From Bordetella pertussis 18323 (GTDB lineage Bacteria; Pseudomonadota; Gammaproteobacteria; Burkholderiales; Burkholderiaceae_B): a stretch of DNA of 64,000 nt. Shown here piece after piece: positions 1-10,512 of this stretch (position 1 is its first letter; the number at the start of each line of letters is the position of its first letter). The notes beneath the pieces were generated by a model, which saw nothing but the letters and a program-made list of their open reading frames with translations, had not been told where the DNA came from and made no database searches. The position numbers and the translations under genes were made by a program. The stretch spans positions 1 through 64,000 of the forward strand of contig NC_018518.1 in assembly GCF_000306945.1 (NCBI RefSeq), in the 5' to 3' direction.

Positions 1-1920
1 ATGGATTTTCCCCGCGAATTTGATGTGATCGTCGTTGGTGGCGGTCACGCCGGTACGGAGGCAGCCCTGGCTGCAGCCCGCGCCGGCGCACAGACATTGC
101 TGCTTACCCACAATATCGAGACCCTGGGCCAAATGTCCTGCAATCCCTCCATCGGGGGGATAGGCAAGGGTCATTTGGTCAAGGAAGTCGATGCGTTGGG
201 CGGCGCGATGGCTATCGCCACCGACGAGGCAGGTATCCAATTCCGTATTCTCAACAGCTCCAAGGGGCCAGCGGTACGTGCCACGCGTGCCCAAGCCGAC
301 CGGGTGCTGTACCGAAACGCCATACGTGCACAGCTCGAGAACCAGCCCAACCTCTGGCTGTTCCAGCAGGCGGTGGACGATCTGATGGTGCAGGGCGACC
401 AGGTGGTGGGCGCCGTTACGCAGATCGGGTTGCGCTTTCGTGCCCGTACCGTGGTGCTGACGGCTGGGACCTTCCTCAACGGTTTGATTCACGTGGGGCT
501 GCAGAACTATTCCGGAGGGCGGGCAGGGGATCCTCCCGCCAATTCCCTGGGCCAGTGGCTCAAGGAGCTGCAACTTCCGCAAGGCCGCCTGAAAACTGGC
601 ACGCCGCCGCGCATCGACGGACGCAGCATCAACTACAGTGTGTTGGAAGAGCAGCCCGGCGATCTTGATCCCGTGCCGGTGTTCTCGTTCCTGGGCAAGG
701 CCTCCATGCACCCGCGCCAGCTGCCTTGCTGGATCACGCATACCAATGCCCGCACGCACGAAATCATCCGTGGCGGTCTGGACCGTTCGCCCATGTACAG
801 TGGGGTCATCGAAGGAGTGGGGCCTCGTTACTGCCCATCCATCGAGGACAAGATCCATCGTTTTGCGGACAAGGCATCGCACCAGGTATTCCTGGAACCG
901 GAAGGCCTGAATACCCATGAGATCTATCCGAACGGTGTTTCCACCAGCCTGCCTTTCGATGTGCAGTACGAGTTGATCCATTCCCTGCCCGGACTGGAGA
1001 ACGCGCACATCCTGCGCCCGGGCTATGCCATCGAGTACGATTACTTCGACCCGCGTGCCCTGAAGTCCACGCTGGAGACCAAGGCGATTTCCGGGCTGTT
1101 CTTCGCCGGCCAGATCAACGGCACGACCGGCTATGAAGAGGCGGCGGCCCAAGGCCTGCTGGCCGGCGCCAATGCCGCCTTGCAGGCCCAGGGGAAAGAA
1201 CCTTGGGTGCCGCGTCGCGATGAAGCCTATCTCGGCGTCCTGGTCGATGACCTGGTTACGCGCGGCGTGACCGAGCCTTATCGGATGTTCACGTCCCGTG
1301 CCGAATATCGGCTCAGCCTGCGCGAAGACAACGCCGATCTGCGCCTGACCGAAATCGGCCGCCGGCTCGGGCTGGTGGACGACGTGCGCTGGGATGCTTT
1401 CAGCCGCAAACGCGATGCCGTGGCCCAGGAAGTCGAACGGCTCAAATCCACGTGGGTGAACCCGCGCGTCCTGCCGGCGCATGCCGCCGAAGCCCTGCTG
1501 GGCAAGGCAATTGAGCGTGAGTACTCACTATCAGACCTGTTGAAACGTCCCAATGTTTCCTACGAGGCGTTGATGCAGGCCCGTACCGACGAGGGCGAGT
1601 TGCTGGCTGGTCCTGGCGTGCTCGAGGATCAAGTGCTGGCCGAGCAGGTCGAAACCCAGGTCAAGTACGCCGGCTATATCGCGCGCCAGCAAGACGAAGT
1701 GCAGAAACACCTCTCGCACGAGCAGCAGCCCATCCCTGCGGATATCGATTACGACGCCGTCACCAGCCTGTCGTTCGAGGTACGCCAGAAGCTGAAGACG
1801 CATCGGCCCGAGACCATAGGGCAGGCCGCGCGCGTCTCCGGGGTGACGCCGGCTGCCATTTCCCTGTTGCTGATCCATCTCAAGCGCCTGCATTACGGCT
1901 CGCGCAAGCAAGCGGCATGA
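1..1920 (+). CDS. mnmG: tRNA uridine-5-carboxymethylaminomethyl modification enzyme MnmG (GidA)
   Basis: This FAD-dependent enzyme works with MnmE to make cmnm5U at the wobble position of certain tRNAs. The 639-residue length fits the family. The N-terminus has the dinucleotide-binding motif [12 protein letters not shown] (about residues 11-22), followed by the family stretch [20 protein letters not shown] (about 45-64) and [16 protein letters not shown] (about 372-387) near the flavin site. The C-terminal helical domain that contacts MnmE and tRNA is complete. It overlaps rsmG by 4 bp (ATGA), so the two are co-transcribed. In many bacteria mnmG-rsmG-parAB lies next to oriC. The ATG is base 1 of the window, so its promoter cannot be seen. 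Confidence 0.98.
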   Translation: MDFPREFDVIVVGGGHAGTEAALAAARAGAQTLLLTHNIETLGQMSCNPSIGGIGKGHLVKEVDALGGAMAIATDEAGIQFRILNSSKGPAVRATRAQADRVLYRNAIRAQLENQPNLWLFQQAVDDLMVQGDQVVGAVTQIGLRFRARTVVLTAGTFLNGLIHVGLQNYSGGRAGDPPANSLGQWLKELQLPQGRLKTGTPPRIDGRSINYSVLEEQPGDLDPVPVFSFLGKASMHPRQLPCWITHTNARTHEIIRGGLDRSPMYSGVIEGVGPRYCPSIEDKIHRFADKASHQVFLEPEGLNTHEIYPNGVSTSLPFDVQYELIHSLPGLENAHILRPGYAIEYDYFDPRALKSTLETKAISGLFFAGQINGTTGYEEAAAQGLLAGANAALQAQGKEPWVPRRDEAYLGVLVDDLVTRGVTEPYRMFTSRAEYRLSLREDNADLRLTEIGRRLGLVDDVRWDAFSRKRDAVAQEVERLKSTWVNPRVLPAHAAEALLGKAIEREYSLSDLLKRPNVSYEALMQARTDEGELLAGPGVLEDQVLAEQVETQVKYAGYIARQQDEVQKHLSHEQQPIPADIDYDAVTSLSFEVRQKLKTHRPETIGQAARVSGVTPAAISLLLIHLKRLHYGSRKQAA

Positions 1921-2609
1921 GCGCCGTTCCCGATATCCCCGGCGGCCCCGCGCAGCGGCTGGCCCAGGCCTGCGATGCGCTGCGATTGCCGGCCGACGCC
2001 GGCCAGCAGCAGAAGCTGCTGCGCTATATCGAGCAAATGCAGCGCTGGAACCGCACGTACAACCTGACTGCCATCCGGGATCCGGGGCAGATGCTCGTGC
2101 AGCACCTGTTCGACAGTCTGTCGGTCGTGGCGCCGCTGGAGCGTGGCCTGCCCGCCGCCGGGTCCGGCGCGCGCGTCAAGCTGTTCGACGTCGGCTCCGG
2201 CGGCGGCCTGCCCGGCGTGGTGCTGGCCATCATGCGCGCCCATTGGGACGTCACATGCGTGGACGCAGTCGAGAAGAAAACCGCATTCGTGCGACAGATG
2301 GCCGGCGCGCTCGGACTGCCCAATCTGCAGGCCGCGCATACCCGTATCGAACAGCTCGAACCGGCGCAATGCGACGTGGTGATATCGCGTGCGTTCGCTT
2401 CGTTACAGGACTTCGCGAAGCTGGCCGGCCGCCACGTGCGCGAGGGTGGTACCCTCGTCGCCATGAAGGGCAAGGTGCCCGATGACGAAATCCAGGCGTT
2501 ACAGCAACACGGCCACTGGACGGTCGAACGGATCGAACCGTTGGTGGTGCCGGCACTCGACGCGCAACGCTGCCTGATATGGATGCGACGCAGTCAAGGA
2601 AACATATGA
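1917..2609 (+). CDS. rsmG: 16S rRNA (guanine-527-N7)-methyltransferase RsmG (GidB)
   Basis: This SAM-dependent enzyme methylates G527 of 16S rRNA; in other species its loss gives low-level streptomycin resistance. The 230-residue protein shows [13 protein letters not shown] near residue 41 and the SAM-binding motif [16 protein letters not shown] at about 85-100, followed by the acidic strand [14 protein letters not shown]. The start overlaps the mnmG stop (ATGA), and its own stop overlaps the parA start in the same way, so translation of the three genes is probably coupled. Nothing is missing compared with the family. Confidence 0.97.
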   Translation: MSAVPDIPGGPAQRLAQACDALRLPADAGQQQKLLRYIEQMQRWNRTYNLTAIRDPGQMLVQHLFDSLSVVAPLERGLPAAGSGARVKLFDVGSGGGLPGVVLAIMRAHWDVTCVDAVEKKTAFVRQMAGALGLPNLQAAHTRIEQLEPAQCDVVISRAFASLQDFAKLAGRHVREGGTLVAMKGKVPDDEIQALQQHGHWTVERIEPLVVPALDAQRCLIWMRRSQGNI

Positions 2610-3403
2610 AAAACATACCGCCCAGCAAGTCCGCCCGCGTGTTCTGCATCGCCAACCAGAAGGGCGGCGTCGGCAAGACCACCACCGCCATCAACCTTGC
2701 GGCTGGCCTGGCTACGCACAAGCAGCGGGTGCTGCTGGTCGATCTCGATCCGCAGGGCAACGCCACCATGGGCAGCGGCATCGACAAGAGTACGCTCGAA
2801 TCCAACCTGTACCAGGTGCTCATCGGCGAGGCCGGTATCGAACAGACGCGCGTGCGTTCGGAGTCCGGCGGCTACGACGTATTGCCGGCCAACCGCGAAC
2901 TGTCCGGCGCCGAGATCGACCTGGTGCAGATGGACGAGCGCGAGCGCCAGCTCAAGGCCGCCATCGACAAGATCGCCGGCGAATACGATTTCGTGCTGAT
3001 CGATTGCCCGCCCACGCTGTCGCTGCTTACCCTTAACGGGCTGGCTGCCGCGCACGGCGTCATCATTCCGATGCAGTGCGAGTACTTTGCGCTCGAAGGC
3101 CTGTCCGACCTGGTAAACACTATCAAGCGCGTGCATCGCAATATCAACAACGAACTCCGTGTCATCGGTTTGTTGCGCGTGATGTTCGACCCGCGCATGA
3201 CCTTGCAGCAGCAGGTGTCGGCCCAGCTCGAATCCCACTTCGGCGACAAGGTCTTCACCACGGTGGTGCCACGCAATGTGCGGTTGGCCGAGGCGCCCAG
3301 CTATGGCATGCCGGGCGTGGTGTATGACCGCGCGTCGCGCGGCGCGCAGGCCTATATTGCATTTGGCGCGGAAATGATAGAACGCGTCAAAGAGCTGGAT
3401 TGA
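2606..3403 (+). CDS. parA: Chromosome partitioning ATPase ParA (Soj)
   Basis: This Walker-type ATPase moves the ParB-parS complex and so segregates newly copied origins. The 265-residue protein has the deviant Walker A motif KGGVGKTTTAINLA near residues 18-31, the Walker A' strand VLLVDLDPQGNATMG and the Walker B strand FVLIDCPPTLSLL. I chose the ATG at 2606 because AAGGA lies 5 bases upstream and the ATG overlaps the rsmG stop; an in-frame upstream ATG at 2579 falls inside rsmG. parB follows at 4215, with one acetyltransferase gene between. No parS palindrome was noticed inside the window. Confidence 0.97.
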   Translation: MKNIPPSKSARVFCIANQKGGVGKTTTAINLAAGLATHKQRVLLVDLDPQGNATMGSGIDKSTLESNLYQVLIGEAGIEQTRVRSESGGYDVLPANRELSGAEIDLVQMDERERQLKAAIDKIAGEYDFVLIDCPPTLSLLTLNGLAAAHGVIIPMQCEYFALEGLSDLVNTIKRVHRNINNELRVIGLLRVMFDPRMTLQQQVSAQLESHFGDKVFTTVVPRNVRLAEAPSYGMPGVVYDRASRGAQAYIAFGAEMIERVKELD

Positions 3404-3409
3404 ACCTCG

Positions 3410-4171
3410 ATGCCAGCTGTGCTTGCTGTTCCGGCCGCCCACCCCGCTCCCGCAGCGGGAGGGGAGCTGGCGCGCCTGGAAGAGGCGGCGCTCAATGCCA
3501 CCACGGTTCGCGAGCAGATGCTCTACGAAGGATGGCTGGTGCGTTGGGCGCCTTCGCGGGCCAAGCGTGCGCGCTGCGTCAATGTACTCGGGTTATCCAC
3601 ACGTCCGCTCGATGAGCGGCTGGCGTACTGTACCCGATGGTATGCGGGCCACGGGGTGCCGCTGATCGTGCGGTTGACCTCCATCGGCCCCGATTTTTCC
3701 CTGGATGCACAGCTGCATGAGCGCGGGTTCGTCGCGTTCGACCGTACCTGCGTCATGGCGGCGTCCGTCGTGCCGTTCACGGCGCAAGCGCCGTCCGGGC
3801 TGGTGTTCGAACGGACAACCCCCGGGCGGTTCGCACAGGAAGCAGGGCGCCTGCAGGCGGCGCCGCTGGAAAACTTGCCGCTGCTGGTGCGCGACGCCAG
3901 CGGCGAATGTATCGCGGCAGGGCTGGCGGCATTCGATGCCGAGCTGGTCGGGCTGTTCGATATCGTTACCGCGCCGCAGCGGCGCCGCCAGGGTTGCGGC
4001 GCGGCGGTGCTGAAGTATTTGCTGGAGCAGGCCAGCCACGCCGGCGCGCGCCAGGCGTACCTGCAGGTCGAGCCGCAGAACACGGCCGCCCGTGCCTTGT
4101 ATGCGCGTTTCGGCTTCGTGGATCGCTACACGTATTGGTATCGTTCAATGTCCGAAGCAACGCCCGTTTGA
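3410..4171 (+). CDS. GNAT-family N-acetyltransferase
   Basis: A predicted acetyl-CoA-dependent acyltransferase of 253 residues with unknown substrate. The C-terminal half has the acetyl-CoA-binding signature RRRQGCGAAVLKYLLEQA (about 188-205) and the typical ending NTAARALYARFGFVDRYTYWYR-like block. The N-terminal half (about 25-140) looks like a second, degenerate GNAT fold, as in tandem-GNAT proteins. The gene starts 6 bp after the parA stop and lies between parA and parB, so it probably shares their transcript. A role in partitioning is not implied; similar acetyltransferases sit here in related betaproteobacteria. Confidence 0.88.
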   Translation: MPAVLAVPAAHPAPAAGGELARLEEAALNATTVREQMLYEGWLVRWAPSRAKRARCVNVLGLSTRPLDERLAYCTRWYAGHGVPLIVRLTSIGPDFSLDAQLHERGFVAFDRTCVMAASVVPFTAQAPSGLVFERTTPGRFAQEAGRLQAAPLENLPLLVRDASGECIAAGLAAFDAELVGLFDIVTAPQRRRQGCGAAVLKYLLEQASHAGARQAYLQVEPQNTAARALYARFGFVDRYTYWYRSMSEATPV

Positions 4172-4214
4172 GCGGTCAACGGTCAACTGCTGAAGGGAAG
4201 AGGATTTATTCGCT

Positions 4215-5132
4215 ATGGTTACCAAGAAGCCCAAGGGCTTGGGTCGAGGACTGGATGCCTTGCTGGGCGCGGACGTGCCCGCCATCGACAACATCGGCAA
4301 GGCCCCCGCGGCCGCGCCGGAGGGACCGCCGGCGACCCTGCCTGTGTCCAAGATGCGCGCCGGCAAATATCAGCCGCGCACGCGCATGGACGAAGGCGCG
4401 CTCAACGAACTGGCCGAGTCCATCCGCACCCAGGGCATCATGCAGCCCATCCTGGTGCGTGCGCTGGGCGCCGACGCGCCCGGCCAGTACGAAATCATCG
4501 TCGGCGAACGGCGCTTTCGCGCGGCGCAACTGGCCGGCCTGAAAGAAGTGCCGGTGCTGGTGCGCGAAGTCGCCGACGAGAACGCCGCGGTCATGGCGCT
4601 GATCGAGAACATCCAGCGCGAAGACCTCAATCCGCTCGAAGAGGCGCACGGTGTTCGCCGCCTGCTCGACGAGTTCGGCCTGACGCACGAACAGGCCGCC
4701 CAGGCCATCGGCCGCTCGCGTTCGGCCACCAGCAACCTGCTGCGCCTGCTCAACCTGGCCGCGCCGGTGCAGACCATGCTGCTGGCGGGCGATGTCGACA
4801 TGGGCCATGCCCGCGCCTTGCTGGCGGTCGATGCCGCCACGCAGATCCAGTTGGCCAACCAGGTCATCGCCAAGCGCCTGTCGGTACGCGAGGCCGAGAA
4901 GCTGGTCGCGCGGGCGCAAAAGGATGTCGACGCCGCGCCGCGCAAGAAGGGCAATGGCGCTTCGCGCGATGTCACGCGGCTCGAGGAAGCGCTGTCGGAT
5001 CATCTCGGCACGCGCGTTGCGCTGAAGGTCGGGGCGCGTGAAAAAGGCCAGATCGTGATCGATTTCCATGGCTGGGAACATCTGAACTCGCTGCTGGAGC
5101 GCCAGGGCCTGTCCGGGGTAGTGGATGCCTGA
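4215..5132 (+). CDS. parB: Chromosome partitioning protein ParB (Spo0J)
   Basis: This CTP-dependent DNA clamp binds parS sites near the origin and works with ParA. The 305-residue protein begins with the conserved KKPKGLGRGLDALLG. It carries the ParB/Srx-like motifs QPRTRMDEGALNELAESI, GERRFRAAQLAG and ENIQREDLNPLEEA (about 55-145), then a helix-turn-helix around HEQAAQAIGRSRSATSNLLR (about 158-177), and a C-terminal dimerisation segment ending HLNSLLERQGL. AAGGGAAGAGG lies about 10 bases before the ATG. The last 8 bp overlap the start of the broken asparaginase gene. Confidence 0.97.
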   Translation: MVTKKPKGLGRGLDALLGADVPAIDNIGKAPAAAPEGPPATLPVSKMRAGKYQPRTRMDEGALNELAESIRTQGIMQPILVRALGADAPGQYEIIVGERRFRAAQLAGLKEVPVLVREVADENAAVMALIENIQREDLNPLEEAHGVRRLLDEFGLTHEQAAQAIGRSRSATSNLLRLLNLAAPVQTMLLAGDVDMGHARALLAVDAATQIQLANQVIAKRLSVREAEKLVARAQKDVDAAPRKKGNGASRDVTRLEEALSDHLGTRVALKVGAREKGQIVIDFHGWEHLNSLLERQGLSGVVDA

Positions 5133-6126
5133 GGCCCGGCTGCCGCGGATTGCCGTCCTGGCGACCGGCGGCACCATTGCCGGCGCGCAAACCGACGCGG
5201 CCAGCGGCGCTTACCGCGCCGGCTCGTACGGCGTCGGGCAGTTGCTGGCGGCCGTGCCTCAACTGGCCGGCCTGGCGCGCATCGGCGCCGAGCAGATCGC
5301 CAACGTCGGCAGCCAGAACATGAGCCATGCCGTCTGGCGGCAGCTCGCGCTGCGCGCCGCCGCGCTGTGCGACGATCCGGCGACCGACGGCATCGTCATT
5401 ACCCATGGCACCGATACGCTGGAAGAGACCGCTTATTTCCTCAGCCTGGTATTGCCTGTGGATAAACCGGTGGTGCTGCTGGGCGCCATGCGCCCGGCCA
5501 CCGCGTTGAGCGCCGACGGGCCGGTCAATCTATACAACGCGGTGGCGTTGGCCTGCCATCCGGCCGCACGCGGCCGCGGGCCGCTGGTCGTGATGAACGA
5601 GGATATCCATCTGGCCCGTCATGTGCAGAAAACGGCCGCCTCTGGCATCGCCGCGTTCGCTTCGCCCAATGCAGGCCGGGCCGGCGTCATGCAGGGCGGC
5701 CGGCCGGTGTTTCACGCCCGCGCCGAGCGCCAGGCCGCCGACGCGCTGCTCAGGCCGGACGAATTGCCGCAGCAGGCCTGGCCGCGGGTCGACATCGTGC
5801 ATGCCTGTGTCGATCTCGACGGCGAGCTCATCGATTTCATGGCCGGGCGAGCCCAGGGCATCGTGTTGGCCGGCGTGGGCGACGGCAACGCCACCGACGC
5901 GGCCCTGTAGGCCCTGCAGCGGGCCAGCGCGCGGGGCGTTGCGGTGGTGCGGGCGTCGCGCACCGGCTCGGGCAAGGTGGGGCGCAATATCGAGATCGAC
6001 GACGACGCCTGCGGCTTCATTGCCGCCGGCGACCTCAGCCCCCAGAAGGCCCGCGTGCTGCTTACCCTCGGCCTGTGCCAGACCCGCGATACCGCGCGCC
6101 TGCAGGCGTTGTTCGACAGCCGCTGA
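5125..6126 (+). pseudogene. L-asparaginase (AnsA/AnsB family), interrupted by an in-frame TAG
   Basis: An intact gene would encode a 333-residue asparaginase that hydrolyses asparagine to aspartate and ammonia. The catalytic motifs are present: ATGGTIAGAQ near residue 12 (first threonine) and THGTDTLEETAYFL near 93 (second threonine and aspartate). The frame is cut by TAG at 5908-5910 (codon 262). It then continues in the same frame to TGA at 6124-6126 with normal family sequence, including SRTGSGKVG and ARVLLTLGL. The upstream part alone lacks the C-terminal lobe that completes the active site in the tetramer, so a stable enzyme is unlikely. The start overlaps parB by 8 bp. No signal peptide is seen, so the original enzyme was probably cytoplasmic. 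A sequencing error is the alternative explanation. Confidence 0.9.
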
Positions 6127-6191
6127 AACCGGGCGGCGCGTTGGCGCCCCTGTCGGCGGCTGGGCCGCCGATCCCGTTTCAACACCTTAAT

Positions 6192-6220
6192 TTGACATTC
6201 AATTTGAATGTGTTCATAAT
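6192..6220 (+). promoter_or_regulatory. Sigma70 promoter of the tRNA-Tyr/Gly/Thr-tuf unit
   Basis: TTGACA (6192-6197) and CATAAT (6215-6220) are separated by exactly 17 bases. They lie 15 bases before the first tRNA base, an ideal position for a stable-RNA promoter. The spacer overlaps a 17-base perfect inverted repeat, described separately. Confidence 0.85.
6195..6211. repeat. Inverted repeat within the tRNA-tuf promoter
   Basis: ACATTCAA-T-TTGAATGT is a perfect 17-base palindrome with one central base. It overlaps the end of the -35 element and fills most of the spacer. It could be an operator or chance; no regulator can be assigned from the sequence. Confidence 0.5.
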
Positions 6221-6235
6221 CTCAAATTCTCCGCT

Positions 6236-6322
6236 GGAGGAGTGCCCGAGTGGTTAAAGGGGGCAGACTGTAAATCTGTTGGCCTTGCGCCTACGTTGGT
6301 TCGAATCCAACCTCCTCCACCA
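6236..6322 (+). tRNA. tRNA-Tyr (anticodon GTA)
   Basis: A class II tRNA of 87 bases including encoded CCA. The acceptor arms GGAGGAG and CTCCTCC pair perfectly. The anticodon loop CTGTAAA places GTA at 6270-6272. There is a long variable arm, and the T arm contains GGTTCGAATCC. It is the first gene of the tRNA-tuf transcript. Confidence 0.98.
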
Positions 6323-6510
6323 GAGACCCATGTTCCGGTCCAGTATGACGCCAGGATCGGCGCTTTGCGAGAGCAGCGCGCCCGTACCAGTTCCAGGCTC
6401 AGCAAGACGAAATCCAGGTGCGGTTCGGCCTGGATTTTGCAACGTAAGGCCAGGTGTCCTGGCTTGCCGCTGCGGGAATATGGAGGAGATGCAAGGTGAA
6501 AGGGTGGCCT

Positions 6511-6584
6511 GCGGGTGTAGCTCAATGGTAGAGCAGAAGCCTTCCAAGCTTACGACGAGGGTTCGATTCCCTTCACCCGCTCCA
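6511..6584 (+). tRNA. tRNA-Gly (anticodon TCC)
   Basis: A 74-base tRNA with acceptor arms GCGGGTG/CACCCGC, anticodon loop CTTCCAA (TCC at 6543-6545), T-arm GGGTTCGATTCCC and encoded CCA. It lies 188 bases after tRNA-Tyr, with no gene between. Confidence 0.98.
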
Positions 6585-6590
6585 AGATTT

Positions 6591-6665
<75 letters not shown>

Positions 6666-6721
6666 TCGAATTCTAAGTTCTTCTTCAAGTCAGAAGCTTC
6701 AATCCAGGTCAGGAGTCAGCC

Positions 6722-7912
<1,191 letters not shown>

Positions 7913-7925
7913 GGCGCGGTTTTCC

Positions 7926-7960
7926 CATGGATAGAGGGGCCGGATGGCCCTCTATCCATG
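7926..7960 (+). terminator. Stem-loop after tuf
   Basis: CATGGATAGAGGG and CCCTCTATCCATG form a perfect 13-bp stem around a 9-base loop, 13 bases after the tuf stop. Only TTT follows, so it is either a modest intrinsic terminator or an mRNA 3' end stabiliser. It separates tuf from tRNA-Trp. Confidence 0.65.
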
Positions 7961-8022
7961 TTTGCTGGAAAAGTAGTACTATGTATGGTTCCGCAAGGTG
8001 CCACGCGTAGCTTGAAAGTTTT

Positions 8023-8098
8023 AGGGGTATAGCTCAATTGGCAGAGCGTCGGTCTCCAAAACCGAAGGTTGTAGGTTCGATTCCTACTGCCCCTGCCA
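8023..8098 (+). tRNA. tRNA-Trp (anticodon CCA)
   Basis: A 76-base tRNA with acceptor arms AGGGGTA/TGCCCCT, anticodon loop CTCCAAA (CCA at 8056-8058), T-arm TAGGTTCGATTCCTA and encoded CCA. It lies 52 bases before secE, the common betaproteobacterial order trpT-secE-nusG. Confidence 0.98.
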
Positions 8099-8150
8099 CC
8101 CGCCGGAGAGTATCGCGAGTTGCGCATTCACGGCGGGCTCGTGTCGCAAA

Positions 8151-8531
8151 ATGTCTAATACCAGCATAGAAACCGTTACCAGTACCGCTGACCGGATCAA
8201 GCTCGGGTTGGCGGTTCTCGTCGTTATTGCTGGCATCGTTGGGTTTTCCATGCTCGACGCGCAGCCCATGGTGGCGCGTATCGGCGTGTTTGTCGGCGGC
8301 CTGGTCGTCGCGGCGTTGCTTGCGTGGTTCAGCGAACCCGGCCGCCGTACCCTCAGCTTTGCCGGCGAGTCGTACAACGAAGTCAAGCGAGTCTCGTGGC
8401 CCACGCGCAAAGAGACGATCCAGATGACCGGTATCGTCTTCGCCTTCGTCGCGGTGATGGGTCTTCTGATGTGGGTGCTCGATAAAGGCATCGAGTGGGT
8501 TCTCTACGGCCTGTTGCTGGGCTGGAAATAA
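8151..8531 (+). CDS. secE: Preprotein translocase subunit SecE
   Basis: This essential small subunit of the SecYEG inner-membrane channel has 126 residues, matching the three-helix proteobacterial form. Hydrophobic helices lie at about 15-37, 42-62 and 93-118. The conserved amphipathic segment EVKRVSWPTRKET precedes the last helix, which is the essential core of the family. It forms a unit with nusG (9 bp gap) behind tRNA-Trp. Confidence 0.97.
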   Translation: MSNTSIETVTSTADRIKLGLAVLVVIAGIVGFSMLDAQPMVARIGVFVGGLVVAALLAWFSEPGRRTLSFAGESYNEVKRVSWPTRKETIQMTGIVFAFVAVMGLLMWVLDKGIEWVLYGLLLGWK

Positions 8532-8540
8532 GGACGGCGC

Positions 8541-9074
8541 ATGAGTAAACGTTGGTATGTCGTCCATGTGTATTCCGGCATGGAGAAAAGCGTACAAAAG
8601 GCTCTGAACGAGCGCATCGAGCGCGCGGAGCTGCAGACGTCTTTTGGCCGCATTCTTGTTCCCTCCGAAGAAGTCGTCGAGGTCAAGGGCGGACAGAAGT
8701 CGATCACCGAACGCCGCATTTTCCCCGGTTATGTCCTGGTCGAAATGGATCTGACCGACGAAACGTGGCATTTGGTCAAGAACACCAATCGTGTCACTGG
8801 TTTCCTGGGTGGTTCGGGCAACCGTCCGACGCCGATTTCCGAACGGGAAGTCGAGAAAATCCTCAACCAGATGGAAGAGGGTGTCGAAAAGCCCCGGCCC
8901 AAGATTCTGTTCGAAGTGGGCGAGATGGTGCGCGTCAAGGAAGGTCCGTTTGCTGACTTCAACGGCAACGTCGAAGAAGTCAACTACGAAAAGAGCAAGG
9001 TGCGTGTGTCGGTCACCATTTTTGGTCGCGCGACGCCCGTCGAACTCGATTTCAGCCAGGTCGAAAAGACCTGA
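8541..9074 (+). CDS. nusG: Transcription termination/antitermination factor NusG
   Basis: NusG binds RNA polymerase, raises elongation rate and links it to Rho or the ribosome. The 177-residue protein has the N-terminal NGN domain starting [20 protein letters not shown], with [14 protein letters not shown] about 55-68. The C-terminal KOW domain contains [21 protein letters not shown] (split here in two blocks: [13 protein letters not shown] and [13 protein letters not shown]). It follows secE closely, as in most bacteria. Confidence 0.98.
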   Translation: MSKRWYVVHVYSGMEKSVQKALNERIERAELQTSFGRILVPSEEVVEVKGGQKSITERRIFPGYVLVEMDLTDETWHLVKNTNRVTGFLGGSGNRPTPISEREVEKILNQMEEGVEKPRPKILFEVGEMVRVKEGPFADFNGNVEEVNYEKSKVRVSVTIFGRATPVELDFSQVEKT

Positions 9075-9137
9075 TTTTCAAACCCCGGGGAGCTCTGCGC
9101 ATAGCCGCAGGGCGCTATAACCCGCAAGGAGCAAAGC

Positions 9138-9569
9138 ATGGCGAAGAAGATCGTCGGCTTTATCAAGCTGCAAGTGCCGGCTGGTAAGGCAAACCCCTCC
9201 CCCCCGATTGGCCCGGCGCTGGGTCAGCGCGGCCTGAACATCATGGAATTCTGCAAGGCGTTCAACGCCAAGACCCAAGGCATGGAGCTCGGTCTGCCGA
9301 TTCCGGTGGTGATCACCGCCTTCGCGGACAAGAGCTTCACCTTCATCATGAAGACCCCGCCCGCGACGGTCCTCATCAAGAAGGCGTCCGGCGTGCAAAA
9401 GGGTTCGGCCAAGCCGCATACCGACAAGGTCGGCACGCTGACGCGCGCCCAGGCTGAAGAAATCGCCAAGACCAAGCAGCCCGACCTGACCGCGGCCGAT
9501 CTGGACGCCGCCGTCCGTACGATCGCTGGCAGCGCCCGCAGCATGGGCATCACGGTTGAGGGGGGTTAA
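9138..9569 (+). CDS. rplK: 50S ribosomal protein L11
   Basis: L11 is part of the GTPase-associated centre and binds the 23S thiostrepton loop. The 143-residue length is standard. It has the N-terminal proline-rich stretch [20 protein letters not shown] (about 10-29) and the C-terminal RNA-binding end [20 protein letters not shown] lies before the ATG. It forms the L11 operon with rplA (2 bp gap). Confidence 0.99.
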   Translation: MAKKIVGFIKLQVPAGKANPSPPIGPALGQRGLNIMEFCKAFNAKTQGMELGLPIPVVITAFADKSFTFIMKTPPATVLIKKASGVQKGSAKPHTDKVGTLTRAQAEEIAKTKQPDLTAADLDAAVRTIAGSARSMGITVEGG

Positions 9570-9571
9570 TC

Positions 9572-10270
9572 ATGGCTAAATTGTCCAAGCGCGCCGCCGC
9601 CATTGCGCAGAAAATCGACCGTACCAAGCTGTACCCGGTCGGCGAAGCCCTGAATCTGGTCAAGGAAACCGCCACCGCCAAGTTCGATGAATCCATCGAT
9701 GTGGCCGTCCAGCTGGGCATCGACCCCAAGAAGTCGGACCAACTGGTCCGTGGTTCGGTCGTGCTGCCCGCCGGTACCGGCAAGACGGTTCGCGTTGCCG
9801 TGTTCGCCCAAGGCGAAAAGGCTGACGCCGCCCGTGCCGCCGGCGCCGACATCGTCGGCCTGGACGACCTGGCCGAGCAGATCAAGGCTGGCCAGATGGA
9901 CTTCGACGTGGTCATCGCCTCGCCCGACACGATGCGTGTCGTGGGTGCCCTGGGCCAGGTGCTGGGTCCCCGTGGCCTGATGCCGAACCCCAAGGTCGGT
10001 ACCGTGACGCCCGACGTGGCCACCGCCGTGAAGAACGCCAAGGCCGGTCAGATCCAATACCGTACCGACAAGGCTGGCATCATTCACGCCACCATCGGCC
10101 GCGCCTCGTTCGGCGTGGAACAACTGCAAAACAACCTGGCCGCCCTGGTCGATGCCCTGCAAAAGGCTCGTCCCGCCGCTGCCAAGGGTATTTACCTGCG
10201 CAAGCTGGCCGTTTCGTCCACGATGGGCGGCGGTGCTCGCGTGGAAATTGCTTCGCTGTCGGCCAACTAA
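9572..10270 (+). CDS. rplA: 50S ribosomal protein L1
   Basis: L1 forms the mobile L1 stalk and in E. coli represses its own operon by binding the mRNA leader. The 232-residue length is typical. Family blocks are [20 protein letters not shown] (about 37-56), [17 protein letters not shown] (about 130-146) and the C-terminal [12 protein letters not shown]. It immediately follows rplK. Confidence 0.99.
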   Translation: MAKLSKRAAAIAQKIDRTKLYPVGEALNLVKETATAKFDESIDVAVQLGIDPKKSDQLVRGSVVLPAGTGKTVRVAVFAQGEKADAARAAGADIVGLDDLAEQIKAGQMDFDVVIASPDTMRVVGALGQVLGPRGLMPNPKVGTVTPDVATAVKNAKAGQIQYRTDKAGIIHATIGRASFGVEQLQNNLAALVDALQKARPAAAKGIYLRKLAVSSTMGGGARVEIASLSAN

Positions 10271-10512
10271 CAGGCCGCTGGCACATAGAACTTTGGGCCG
10301 CATCCGGACTTGTCCGGATGCTGCTGTCAAAGACCGCTGGAGCGCTAGCCGGTTGTTTGGCGAATGCTTAATCCCGAAGCTGGTTCAGTTCGGATCCAGC
10401 GTAGACGGCGTCCCCAGGAAGATTTCTTTACCCGAAGAACTCAACCAGGCGCCGCATTCGGTTGACGCGCAAGGCTAGCGCCCCAAGCGTCTTTTGATGG
10501 AGTGTTCAAACC
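10271..10512 (+). promoter_or_regulatory. rplJL leader region
   Basis: This 242-base non-coding stretch precedes rplJ. It begins with a near-perfect hairpin, GCATCCGGAC (10300-10309) against GTCCGGATGC (10312-10321). In gammaproteobacteria the equivalent leader binds the L10-(L12)4 complex and regulates rplJL translation; that role here is inferred from position. No ORF of note lies within it. Confidence 0.55.

Noticed and set aside
1-5132. Replication origin or parS site inside the window
   Set aside because: The gene cluster points to a nearby origin, but I saw no DnaA-box cluster or parS palindrome in the visible intergenic bases, which are very short here.
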